Shown here: positions 1 through 6,543 of the stretch, piece after piece | Layout of the letters: each line of letters opens with the position of its first letter | Numbering within the stretch: position 1 is the stretch's first letter | NCBI GenBank assembly: GCA_002367815.1 | Contig: DFDG01000168.1 | Span: forward strand, 1 to 8,483 | Direction: 5' to 3' | Length of the DNA stretch: 8,483 nt | DNA from: Opitutaceae bacterium UBA3033 | GTDB taxonomy: Bacteria > Verrucomicrobiota > Verrucomicrobiia > Opitutales > Opitutaceae | The notes under the pieces: generated by a model | Seen by the model: the letters and a program-made list of their open reading frames with translations, nothing else | What the model was told of the DNA's origin: nothing | Databases searched by the model: none | Program-made: the position numbers and the translations under genes

Positions 1-8
1 CGGCCAGA

Positions 9-986
9 TCAGGAGTTAACCGCAGCCCGCATGGACACGGTCTCACCCGGGACCTTGGCCTTCGCGGCACTCGAACCATTTAACGAAGGATCGGCTGGTT
101 GCGCCGGTATTTCCATGAAACCGAAGGTCAATGTTATCTCCTCCACAATTGCGGCCTTCTCCTGTCCAACCCGGATAGCCCCTTCAAAGGTAGCCAAAGG
201 CATTTTAGCGCGTTTCGGTTTAATGGAAAGAGTAAGGATATCGCCCGGGCGGCAAACTCGGTGCGCTCGAACCCCCTCGCAACCGGTAAAGAAAATTGTG
301 CTCGGGTTAACCATCTTCCCAGGCTCAGCGGTCATGCCTTCCAGCAAAAATAGCACCGCCAACTGTCCCAGTGCTTCAAGCATGATCGAAGCTGGCATCA
401 CCGGATTATCCTTGAAGTGGCCTTGGAGGAAAAACTCTTGGCCAGTAATTTTGTATTTGGCGTTGGCGCCACTCGAACTCACTGAACCCTCATTGAGAAA
501 CAGGAAAGGAGGCTGAATCGGCATCACTGCCGCAATATGTTCAATCGGAAGAAACTTGGTGGGTTGCGGCAAAGGCAGGCCGCGAACTTTGCAATCAATG
601 AATGTTTTTACGTCTCCCACCGTCCGCAAATTGCGCAGCTCTTCGTTGTTTATAGTCATACTGAGCACTTCTTCCACGAGGATAACTATCTCCATCATGG
701 TGAGGGAATCGACACCCAGATCCTCTATGAGTCGTAGATCGTCGTCGGCATCTTTCAGTTTCACCCGAAGGTCAGGTTCAACAAAACGTTCGATTACACC
801 GATAACGACGGCAGGTAAATGCTCTGGGTTTCCAGTCTTCTGAAATTGCACCGCCGCCTCGAAAGTCGAAGGGGAACAGCGCTTTAGCGACTCGCGCAAC
901 GCAGCTTCGCCTTCAGGCGTAAAAGACTTGGCCTCTTGAGTGAAAGGCTTGCTGGTGGCCGACTTGGGTTGAAGTGCTTCAGACAT
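9..986 (-). CDS. Acyl carrier protein fused to FabZ-type 3-hydroxyacyl-ACP dehydratase
   Basis: This 325-residue protein joins two fatty-acid or polyketide-type domains. Residues about 58-135 form an acyl carrier protein: DLGVDSLTM carries the expected phosphopantetheine serine at S94. Residues about 145-292 form a FabA/FabZ hotdog dehydratase: QGHF places the catalytic histidine at H190 and LEALGQ the acid at E204, the 14-residue spacing known in FabZ (His49/Glu63). Such an enzyme would dehydrate 3-hydroxyacyl chains held on its own carrier domain, in the cytoplasm. Ordinary FabZ is about 150 residues with a separate ACP, so the fusion suggests a dedicated pathway rather than bulk fatty-acid synthesis. 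The first 57 residues and the Ala/Pro-rich last 30 residues match neither domain. The gene is divergent from a glycosyltransferase-thioesterase unit. The start is the first ATG of the frame; I see no strong ribosome binding site. Domain calls are firm; the product is unknown. Confidence 0.9.
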   Translation of the reverse strand: MSEALQPKSATSKPFTQEAKSFTPEGEAALRESLKRCSPSTFEAAVQFQKTGNPEHLPAVVIGVIERFVEPDLRVKLKDADDDLRLIEDLGVDSLTMMEIVILVEEVLSMTINNEELRNLRTVGDVKTFIDCKVRGLPLPQPTKFLPIEHIAAVMPIQPPFLFLNEGSVSSSGANAKYKITGQEFFLQGHFKDNPVMPASIMLEALGQLAVLFLLEGMTAEPGKMVNPSTIFFTGCEGVRAHRVCRPGDILTLSIKPKRAKMPLATFEGAIRVGQEKAAIVEEITLTFGFMEIPAQPADPSLNGSSAAKAKVPGETVSMRAAVNS

Positions 987-1036
987 TACGGCTTCTCTTA
1001 TGTTATGGGCTTCCCTAATGTAAATCCATTTTTTAG

Positions 1037-1053
1037 ACGTCCGCTAGGGACGT
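1037..1053. promoter_or_regulatory. Dyad ACGTCC-N5-GGACGT, candidate operator
   Basis: The half-sites ACGTCC (1037-1042) and GGACGT (1048-1053) are perfect inverted repeats around GCTAG, near the middle of the divergent gap. A dyad of this size and place fits a dimeric regulator acting on one or both promoters. A 6+6 match can arise by chance and no regulator gene is in the window, so this is only a candidate. Confidence 0.25.
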
Positions 1054-1086
1054 ATGAGTCGATTTTCAGGGTCAAGAGCCATAGTT

Positions 1087-1116
1087 TTGACCACTATTTA
1101 ACATGGAGTTTATACC
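1087..1116 (+). promoter_or_regulatory. Candidate sigma-70-like promoter for glycosyltransferase-thioesterase unit
   Basis: TTGACC (1087-1092; five of six bases match the -35 consensus) is followed after 18 bases by TATACC (1111-1116; four of six match the -10 consensus). It would give a leader of roughly 65 bases before the ATG at 1188. The position and strand are right, but the -10 match is only moderate and housekeeping promoter rules in this lineage are assumed. Confidence 0.35.
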
Positions 1117-1187
1117 GGACGCTTGCTCGACCAGCGATATAAGCCTCCACTGGGCTTTGATTTCCTGCCCTCATCCAGTGCCATTTC

Positions 1188-2330
1188 ATGCGCCCAACCC
1201 CACTCATTATCATCACTCATGAGTTTTTTCCCCATCGCGGAGGGATCGCAACTTACGTGGAGGAAATTGCCAGTGCAGCTGCAAATTTGGGACAGGATGT
1301 CGTAGTGTGGGCTCAATCCATCCCAAACGACGTGTTGGAAAAAGCATGGAAATTTAAGGTGAAGCGATTGCGCCTGACCGGTTCGCATGACTTGAGCTGC
1401 CAAGTAAAGCTGGCCAAAGAGCTGATTATCCATCGGCGGCAGTTAAGGAATGCGACCGTATACCTGACCGAACCAGGGCCCATGTTCACTTTGATGTGGC
1501 TGCAGTTTTTCTCGGCCTTCCGTCCCAAGCACATCCTGCTGACTTTTCACGGTTCGGAAGTCTTGAAATTTCATCGTAATCCAATAATTCGACCACTGGC
1601 TCGGCGCCTGATCCGACATGCCGAAGCCATCACGACTTTGACGGACTATACGCGTAACCTCCTGTCGAAAAAATTTCCGGAAGCCAGCAGAAAAACTGCC
1701 ATCGTGCCCGGAGCTCTACGGGCTAGTTTCTTTGCATCACAAGCGACCACAAAATCCAAATCTGACCGAATAGTTATTCTTACCGTGGGTCGTCTTCATC
1801 CCCGCAAAGGTCAATTACAGACAATGGCAGCCTTGGCCGAACTGCCTCCCGCGGTGAGGAGCAACATCGAATATTGGCTCGTGGGCACGGCCAAAAAAGG
1901 CGACTATCCAGAACGGCTAAAACAGTGTGCTGACCGTGCCGGTCTAAATGTAAAGTTTTTGGGTGAACTAGCTGATGACCAAATCAGTTCGATTTATGAT
2001 CAAGCCGATATTTTCGCTCTTACCAGTATCGAACACAAATCAAGTATCGAGGGGTTTGGACTGGTTTATCTGGAAGCATCCGCCCATGGGCTGCCTGTGA
2101 TTGCCCATAACATAGGCGGAGTCAGCGAGGCGGTGAAAGACGGTCAAACAGGGCTGCTCATTAAGCCAGATCAACCGTCCGAACTGACCAAAGCTTTTAG
2201 TAAACTCATTTCTGATCCTGAATTGAGAAATCGTTTGGGCACGGCCGGTCGAACTTGGGCCCGCCACAATAGTTGGCAACGATCCGCCGAATTGCTAATT
2301 GACACAATCCATTCAAATTCATCGCCATGA
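1188..2330 (+). CDS. GT4-family (GT-B fold) glycosyltransferase
   Basis: This 380-residue protein has the layout of a retaining GT4 glycosyltransferase, which moves a sugar from a nucleotide-sugar donor to a lipid, glycan or other acceptor. The N-terminal acceptor-side Rossmann domain begins with HEFFPHRGGIATYVEE (residues 11-26), the typical glycine-rich loop. The C-terminal donor domain starts near GRLHPRKG (201-208), which contacts the donor phosphates in this family. The E-x7-E motif is intact, with E288 in SIEGFG and E296 in YLEA, followed by the usual GLPVIA and GGVSEAV segments. No membrane segment is visible, so the protein is probably cytosolic or peripheral on the membrane. The stop overlaps the next gene's start by ATGA, so the two are probably co-translated. 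There is no clear Shine-Dalgarno sequence; the start fits the family N-terminus. The sugar and acceptor cannot be read from the sequence; the neighbouring ACP-dehydratase and thioesterase make a lipid acceptor plausible. Confidence 0.92.
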   Translation: MRPTPLIIITHEFFPHRGGIATYVEEIASAAANLGQDVVVWAQSIPNDVLEKAWKFKVKRLRLTGSHDLSCQVKLAKELIIHRRQLRNATVYLTEPGPMFTLMWLQFFSAFRPKHILLTFHGSEVLKFHRNPIIRPLARRLIRHAEAITTLTDYTRNLLSKKFPEASRKTAIVPGALRASFFASQATTKSKSDRIVILTVGRLHPRKGQLQTMAALAELPPAVRSNIEYWLVGTAKKGDYPERLKQCADRAGLNVKFLGELADDQISSIYDQADIFALTSIEHKSSIEGFGLVYLEASAHGLPVIAHNIGGVSEAVKDGQTGLLIKPDQPSELTKAFSKLISDPELRNRLGTAGRTWARHNSWQRSAELLIDTIHSNSSP

Positions 2331-2731
2331 TTACTTCGCGGAGCCAAGTCACCGTTCGATACGCTGAAACCGATATGATGGGCGTCGTTTACCATGCAAA
2401 TTTTATGCCTTGGTTTGAAATTGGCCGCACCACTTTGCTTAAGGAACAAGGCCTGCCATATCGCGAATTGGAAGCCCAAGGCTACCGGCTACCGGTTCTG
2501 GAAATATCGGCCAAATATCATCGCCCAGCAGTATACGATGATACCTTGACCATCATCACTGTGCTAAAGGAAAAACCCTTGTTGCGGATCCGACTCAGCT
2601 ACGAAGTTCGCCGGGGCCACGAATTACTCGCCACCGGGGAAAGCAGTCATGCTTTCGTGGATTTGCAGGGCAAACCGGTTCGCCCACCTCCAATATTCGT
2701 TGAGCGCATGAACGCGGTTTTTTTCCGTTGA
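2327..2731 (+). CDS. YbgC/4-hydroxybenzoyl-CoA thioesterase-type hotdog acyl-CoA thioesterase
   Basis: This 134-residue single-domain protein is of normal length for the family. Its N-terminal signature, RYAETDMMGVVYHANF (residues 11-26), is the hotdog thioesterase motif in which the aspartate (D16) is catalytic and GVVYHANF caps the active-site helix. The enzyme would hydrolyse an acyl-CoA, or possibly an acyl-ACP thioester, in the cytoplasm. YbgC itself sits with tol-pal genes in many bacteria; here no tol genes are present and the gene is translationally coupled (ATGA) to a glycosyltransferase, across from an ACP-dehydratase fusion. That context favours a role in releasing or editing chains of a specialised lipid or polyketide-like pathway, as thioesterases of this fold do in aryl polyene clusters. 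This role is inference; the fold and active site are clear. The gene converges on queG with only 23 bases between the stops. Confidence 0.88.
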   Translation: MITSRSQVTVRYAETDMMGVVYHANFMPWFEIGRTTLLKEQGLPYRELEAQGYRLPVLEISAKYHRPAVYDDTLTIITVLKEKPLLRIRLSYEVRRGHELLATGESSHAFVDLQGKPVRPPPIFVERMNAVFFR

Positions 2732-2754
2732 AGCTGGCTTCCCGTGTTTTCGTT

Positions 2755-3873
2755 TCATTCGGCCAGGGCATATTCCTCCAGCACAGTTTGATCGGTTTCC
2801 TGCTCTCGTGAAACGCTCAACAATCCGAGGCCGCCCAATCGAATAGCCGCCCAAACCGCGTGCACTCTCACCAAGGATAACTCATGGGTGGCAAGATTAA
2901 CCAACGTGGGAAGCAAGGACCCATCCCCACTGTTTCCTGCGACCACACACGCATTGCGTAAAATACCGGCCAGCTTCAGTCGCTTGATCGGAGTTTTGCG
3001 AAATATCGCCGCAAACGTAACCGGGGTAAGGTTCAATATTTCCAGCAACGAAATTCCAGGGATATCTTTTCGAGCAGAAAGGAGCAATTGCCGACCCGCA
3101 CTGGCAAATCGGTTCCAAGGGCAGACTTCGAGGCAGATGTCACAACCATAGATATGCATCCCAATGCCTGATCTCAGTTCACGGGGAATGACTCCTTTGT
3201 TTTCTATGGTTTGATAAGAAATACATCGCCGTGCGTCCACCACCCCCGGAGAGGCAAACGCCTGGGTCGGGCAGGCGTCGAGACAACGGGTGCACTTGCC
3301 ACAAAGTAAACCCACATCGGCAAATTCTGTTTTCTGTGATCGCACCGGAGCGTCAGGCTCCAAATCAATTGTCGTAAGCATCGATGCGAGAAACAGCCAA
3401 TTGCCGTGGCGTTTCGATATCAGCATCGCGTTTTTTCCCACAAAACCCAATCCCGCTTTCGCCGCCCAACCCCGCTCGATTACCGGCCCCGTATCCACAT
3501 AATAGCGGTATTCCGTTGGACCCACTTTGAACAACTCTTCCAACCAACGACCCGCCTGCTCGAGAGCAGATTTTATGGTGTCGTGGTAGTCTTCGTATTG
3601 TGCATAGCGCGCCCATTTCGATCCAGCGGGAGTTGCCTCACCCGACCAATAGTTAACCCCCAGCATAATGATGGATTTTGCCTCCGGTAACACGCGGTTG
3701 GGATGAAGGCGTTTTTCAACCGTGCGTTCCATCCAACCCATTTCACCGTGCATGCCGGCACCCAGCCACGCTTGCAATCGATCCCCCGGCAAATCGTGCA
3801 CCCTTGCCACCCGCATATCGTCGAAACCGAGCTCAATCAATCGCTCGCGCAGGATCTGTTGACGTGGGTCCAT
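2755..3873 (-). CDS. queG: Epoxyqueuosine reductase QueG
   Basis: This 372-residue cytoplasmic iron-sulfur and cobalamin enzyme performs the last step of queuosine synthesis, reducing epoxyqueuosine to queuosine at position 34 of GUN-anticodon tRNAs. Length and order match the family. VDTGPVIERGW (126-136) carries D127, equivalent to the catalytic aspartate. GKNAML (146-151) follows. Two ferredoxin-type cysteine sets follow: C191, C194, C197 and C201 in CGKCTRCLDACP, then C244, C247 and C251 in CDICLEVCPWN, with C217 in the linker giving eight in all. SYQTIENKG (219-227) is also characteristic. The last 70 residues (RNACVVAGNSGD, then HELSLVRVHAVWAAIRLG) look like the C-terminal HEAT-like repeat that helps bind tRNA. 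The start is three bases after the aroK stop, so the two are probably one transcript. No other queuosine genes are in the window. Confidence 0.97.
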   Translation of the reverse strand: MDPRQQILRERLIELGFDDMRVARVHDLPGDRLQAWLGAGMHGEMGWMERTVEKRLHPNRVLPEAKSIIMLGVNYWSGEATPAGSKWARYAQYEDYHDTIKSALEQAGRWLEELFKVGPTEYRYYVDTGPVIERGWAAKAGLGFVGKNAMLISKRHGNWLFLASMLTTIDLEPDAPVRSQKTEFADVGLLCGKCTRCLDACPTQAFASPGVVDARRCISYQTIENKGVIPRELRSGIGMHIYGCDICLEVCPWNRFASAGRQLLLSARKDIPGISLLEILNLTPVTFAAIFRKTPIKRLKLAGILRNACVVAGNSGDGSLLPTLVNLATHELSLVRVHAVWAAIRLGGLGLLSVSREQETDQTVLEEYALAE

Positions 3874-3876
3874 TTA

Positions 3877-4431
3877 TCAAACCGAACGATCGAGATCCCT
3901 GACAAAGTCAGCTGCCTCCCGTTTCCAAGTTCGAACCACATGGGAACCAACTTCAGTGAGTGGACGCGCATCAGTCAGAATCACCGTGCCGGCACGTTTG
4001 TAGATCGGTTCACGTTCAGCATATAGGGCACGAATTCTTTCCATGGGATTATCCACATCCAACAAGGGTCGATCCCGATTTCGCTGGGTCCGCTCCAGCA
4101 CGGTAGCAAACGAGGCATGCAGACATATGACGACGCCCTTCGCGCATAACCGTTCCAAAACGCCCGGTTGGACCACCAATCCTCCGCCACAAGCGATGAT
4201 GGTGCGTTCCGGAGGATGCCCCTTTTCAATAAAGGCCACCTCCATGGCCCGAAAGGCCGCCTCGCCCTCCTGGGCAAAGATCTCCGCGATCGATCGGTTT
4301 TGTTGGCGCTCAATTTCGTGATCACTGTCGATGGCCCGGAATCCAAGTCGACGCGCCGCCAGCCGGGCCACCGTGCTTTTACCGGTGCCCATGAATCCAA
4401 CCAAGTAGAGATTAACATCTGCTGCGTTCAT
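3877..4431 (-). CDS. aroK: Shikimate kinase
   Basis: This 184-residue cytoplasmic kinase phosphorylates shikimate to shikimate 3-phosphate with ATP, the fifth step of the chorismate (aromatic amino acid) pathway. All expected parts are present: Walker A GFMGTGKST (12-20), shikimate-binding D37 in DSDHEIE, R61 in FRAME, the GGG turn (82-84), lid arginine in RDRPLL (119-124), and R140 in AEREPIYKRA for substrate carboxylate binding. The frame stays open far upstream of this ATG, but that part is antisense to the aldolase gene and has no family similarity. The ATG at 4431 puts the Walker motif at its usual distance and is preceded by a purine-rich AAGGGCAAG. The stop is followed after three bases by the queG start, so the two genes form a tight operon. 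I use aroK as the general name; the aroK/aroL distinction is not meaningful outside enteric bacteria. Confidence 0.96.
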   Translation of the reverse strand: MNAADVNLYLVGFMGTGKSTVARLAARRLGFRAIDSDHEIERQQNRSIAEIFAQEGEAAFRAMEVAFIEKGHPPERTIIACGGGLVVQPGVLERLCAKGVVICLHASFATVLERTQRNRDRPLLDVDNPMERIRALYAEREPIYKRAGTVILTDARPLTEVGSHVVRTWKREAADFVRDLDRSV

Positions 4432-4518
4432 CTTGCCCTTACAGGCAACGGGGTCGGCCGGCGCTTGCCAAACACGAAAACACCTTGGCCTCGCGCCAGC
4501 TTTTATGCTCCATGGGTC

Positions 4519-5568
4519 ATGCCCGACATCATCCAGGATTTTACCTTCGCCAGTGACAACACCGCCGGGATGGCCCCGGAGGCACTGGCCGCCCTCACCA
4601 CCGCCAATGCCGGGCACGCTCCCTCCTACGGTAAGGACGAGTGGACCCGACGCGCACTGGAACTGGTCACCGGTCTTTTCGAGACCGACTGTGAAGTGTT
4701 CTTCATCTTCAACGGCACGGCGGCCAACGCGGTCGCCCTTTCGGCACTCTGCCAAAGTTATCACCGGATATTCTGTCATGAATACTCGCATGTCGACGTG
4801 GACGAGTGTGGCGCCCCCGAATTGTTCACCGGTGGCGCCAAGATCATCCCCCTTGCGGCCCCGGACTGCAAGTTGACCCCCACCTTGGTGGAGCGCGCGG
4901 TGCTTAAACGCACCGACGTGCATCATCCCAAGGCCGGGGCCCTCTCTCTCACACAATCCACCGAGTGGGGCACGGTCTATTCCCCCGCTGAGATTCGCGC
5001 GCTTTGCGCCACGGCGAAGCAACATGGTCTGACGGTGCAGATGGATGGCGCACGCTTCGCGAACGCGGTCGCCGCCACGGGTGTCCCACCGGCCGACCTC
5101 ACTTGGCGGGCTGGCGTGGATGTGCTCTGTTTGGGGGGCACCAAGAACGGCATGAACACCACCGAGGCGGTCGTGTTTTTCAATCGGGAGCTCGCCCGGG
5201 ATTTTGCCTACCGCGTCAAGCAGTCCGGTCAACTGGCCTCCAAGCAGCGCTTCGCCTCCGCCCAATGGGTCGGCATGCTCGAGTCCGGTGCCTGGCTCCG
5301 CCACGCCGCTCATGCGAACGCCATGGCCCGGCGACTGGCCGCGGCGCTGCGACCGTTGCCGGGGGTCAAATTCATCGCGGAACCGGCGGCCAATGGGGTG
5401 TTCGTCGAGCTACCCGCGGCCACGGTCGAAGTGCTTTGGGCCCAAGGCTGGCACTTTCACCGTTTCATCGGGAACCACGGCTACCGGTTGATGTGCTCCT
5501 GGGCGACACCGGCGGATACGGTGGATCGCTTCGTCGCCGCGCTGCGCGCGGCCCTGCCGCAGTCCTGA
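4519..5568 (+). CDS. ltaE: Low-specificity L-threonine aldolase (PLP fold type I)
   Basis: This 349-residue PLP enzyme belongs to the beta-eliminating lyase/threonine aldolase family, cleaving L-threonine or L-allo-threonine to glycine and acetaldehyde in the cytosol. It begins with FASDNTAGMAP (10-20), matching the family's SDN-T start. FNGTAAN (64-70) binds the cofactor phosphate. HEYSHVDVDECGAPE (87-101) carries the histidines of the active site. QMDGARFANA (174-183) holds D176, which pairs with the pyridine nitrogen. LGGTKNG (205-211) holds K209, the Schiff-base lysine. The C-terminal HFHRF...RLMCSW segment is also typical. The ATG at 4519 is chosen because homology starts right after it; the upstream open frame is antisense to aroK. 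The gene is GC-rich: of its first 34 codons, 28 end in G or C, against 16 of 34 for the glycosyltransferase gene. A related aldolase acting on another beta-hydroxy amino acid cannot be excluded. Confidence 0.9.
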   Translation: MPDIIQDFTFASDNTAGMAPEALAALTTANAGHAPSYGKDEWTRRALELVTGLFETDCEVFFIFNGTAANAVALSALCQSYHRIFCHEYSHVDVDECGAPELFTGGAKIIPLAAPDCKLTPTLVERAVLKRTDVHHPKAGALSLTQSTEWGTVYSPAEIRALCATAKQHGLTVQMDGARFANAVAATGVPPADLTWRAGVDVLCLGGTKNGMNTTEAVVFFNRELARDFAYRVKQSGQLASKQRFASAQWVGMLESGAWLRHAAHANAMARRLAAALRPLPGVKFIAEPAANGVFVELPAATVEVLWAQGWHFHRFIGNHGYRLMCSWATPADTVDRFVAALRAALPQS

Positions 5569-5600
5569 AAAAAGAAAGCGCCTCCCGTCGGGGAGGCGCT
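5566..5600 (-). terminator. Rho-independent terminator of the FKBP gene
   Basis: A perfect 10-bp stem (5577-5586 with 5591-5600, AGCGCCTCCC and its complement) closes a 4-base loop. Read on the minus strand, the stem is followed at once by TTTCTTTTTTCA, the expected uridine tract, 26 bases beyond the FKBP stop codon. On the plus strand the hairpin is preceded by the A-run and followed by GGAAAAATC, with no T-tract, so it should be a poor terminator for the aldolase gene. The T-tract extends into the aldolase stop codon (TGA at 5566-5568). Confidence 0.9.
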
Positions 5601-5626
5601 GGAAAAATCAAACGGTATCGACCAGA

Positions 5627-6403
5627 TTATTTGGCCGCGGGCGTTGCCGGAGTGGGAACAATTTCGAGCAATTCGATTTCAAAAATCAGGGATGAAGCTG
5701 GCGGAATACCACCGGCACCCTCATCACCATAGGCCAAAGACGGTGGAAGATAGAGTTTTATCTTACCCCCTTTGTTGATGAATTGCATTCCTTCGGCCCA
5801 ACCTGGAAGTGCCTCACTTAGCGCAATCGTCAGGGGTTGCCCCTGTTGTTCCGAACTGTCGAATACTTGGCCATTGAGCAACATACCTTTGTAATTAATA
5901 GTTACGCTGTCGGTCAGCTTGGCATTGGGCCCCGTGCCGGGTTGTTGGATTTCATAGCACAGGCCATCAGGTAGGGCGACGATACCGGGTCTGTTCTTGA
6001 GTGAGCTAAAGAACGTCGCGGCGGCGGCCAGATTACTCAATTTGGCTCGTTCAACGGCCGCCTCTTGGCGTTCACCAATAAATTCGTCCATCATTGGACC
6101 AATTGCGGCCAAATCGTATGGCGGCTCTTTCCCGCCTGCAGCCTGGGAAACACCCCGGGCAAACGCTTGGATCTGCTGTGGCGTGAATTGCAAATCGGCA
6201 ATACCAATCCGAGCCATCACAAACCAGCCGAATGTCTCTGCCAATTGATCATTGGTAAAGTTCGTGACCGGGGCTGCAGCGATACTCGCGGGAGTCTTCG
6301 CAGCGGCATCTGATGGGATGTTTAATTTGACTTCATGCGCGAGCAGAACGGTCGAAACGACCAAGCCAAGGAAGCCGGTCTTTAAGGGGATCATGAATTT
6401 CAT
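5627..6403 (-). CDS. Exported FKBP-type peptidyl-prolyl cis-trans isomerase (Mip/FkpA-like)
   Basis: This 258-residue protein would speed proline isomerisation during folding of exported proteins. Residues 1-22 are a Sec-type signal peptide: positive charge, hydrophobic core GFLGLVVSTVLLA, and likely cleavage before H23. No lipobox cysteine follows, so a soluble periplasmic protein is expected. Residues about 50-155 resemble the helical FKBP_N dimerisation domain of Mip and FkpA, ending in RPGIVALPDGLCYEI. The FKBP catalytic domain covers about 165-248, with Y171, the FDSS tract (F181, D182), GW at 201-202, LAYGDEG with Y225, and IPP (233-235). These correspond to the usual drug and substrate pocket residues. 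The frame is open to 6505, but the ATG at 6403 is chosen because the signal peptide starts there; the extra 34 residues would bury it. The gene ends in a strong terminator and is divergent from the LOG-domain gene. Confidence 0.95.
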   Translation of the reverse strand: MKFMIPLKTGFLGLVVSTVLLAHEVKLNIPSDAAAKTPASIAAAPVTNFTNDQLAETFGWFVMARIGIADLQFTPQQIQAFARGVSQAAGGKEPPYDLAAIGPMMDEFIGERQEAAVERAKLSNLAAAATFFSSLKNRPGIVALPDGLCYEIQQPGTGPNAKLTDSVTINYKGMLLNGQVFDSSEQQGQPLTIALSEALPGWAEGMQFINKGGKIKLYLPPSLAYGDEGAGGIPPASSLIFEIELLEIVPTPATPAAK

Positions 6404-6543
6404 GGTGGTTATGGAATAGGATGAGAAACTGAAACACGGTTTTTGTGCCGTAAAGATTTGGGATTTGCCAGTGGCTTTGCACAAAAGCAACCCATTACTC
6501 CCCACTTGTGTCAGAGTGGGTTTAACACATTCTGTCTCTCACC
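6404..6543. promoter_or_regulatory. Divergent intergenic region between FKBP and LOG-domain genes
   Basis: These 140 bases must carry the promoters for the leftward FKBP gene and the rightward LOG-domain gene. I could not pick a convincing -35/-10 pair in either direction. Neither start has a good Shine-Dalgarno sequence. A small inverted repeat, CCCACT (6501-6506) and AGTGGG (6515-6520) with an 8-base loop, lies 23 bases before the ATG at 6544; it could be an operator or leader hairpin but is short. Confidence 0.4.

Larger units (their letters stand above)
987..1187. promoter_or_regulatory. Divergent intergenic region between ACP-dehydratase and glycosyltransferase genes
   Basis: These 201 bases separate two divergent start codons and must hold the promoters for both directions. 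The region is AT-richer than the flanking genes. It contains a plausible rightward promoter (1087-1116) and a short dyad (1037-1053), listed separately. For the leftward gene the best I found is TTTACA (1024-1019) and CATAAG (1002-997) with a 16-base spacer. That would start transcription only a few bases before the ATG at 986, so I give it little weight. No convincing small ORF lies here. Confidence 0.6.

Noticed and set aside
31..516. Plus-strand open frame of 161 residues opposite the ACP-dehydratase gene
   Set aside because: The minus-strand frame carries clear ACP and FabZ motifs; the plus-strand reading has none.
997..1024. Leftward promoter TTTACA-N16-CATAAG for the ACP-dehydratase gene
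   Set aside because: The -10 match is poor and the implied transcription start is almost on the ATG; a chance match in AT-rich sequence is likely.
2730..2741. Possible terminator GAAGC-TG-GCTTC between the thioesterase and queG genes
   Set aside because: The stem is at most four or five pairs with a loop too small for the longest pairing, and no proper T-tract follows on either strand.
4168..4518. Plus-strand open frame extending threonine aldolase upstream by 117 residues
   Set aside because: It is mostly antisense to aroK and has no aldolase similarity; the family N-terminus begins just after the ATG at 4519.
4432..5313. Long minus-strand open frame extending shikimate kinase upstream to 478 residues
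   Set aside because: The extra residues are antisense to the threonine aldolase gene, are Gly- and low-complexity-rich, and lack family similarity; the ATG at 4431 gives a normal-length enzyme.
6404..6505. N-terminal extension of the FKBP protein by 34 residues
   Set aside because: It would place residues in front of a clear signal peptide, and the ATG at 6403 starts that peptide directly.
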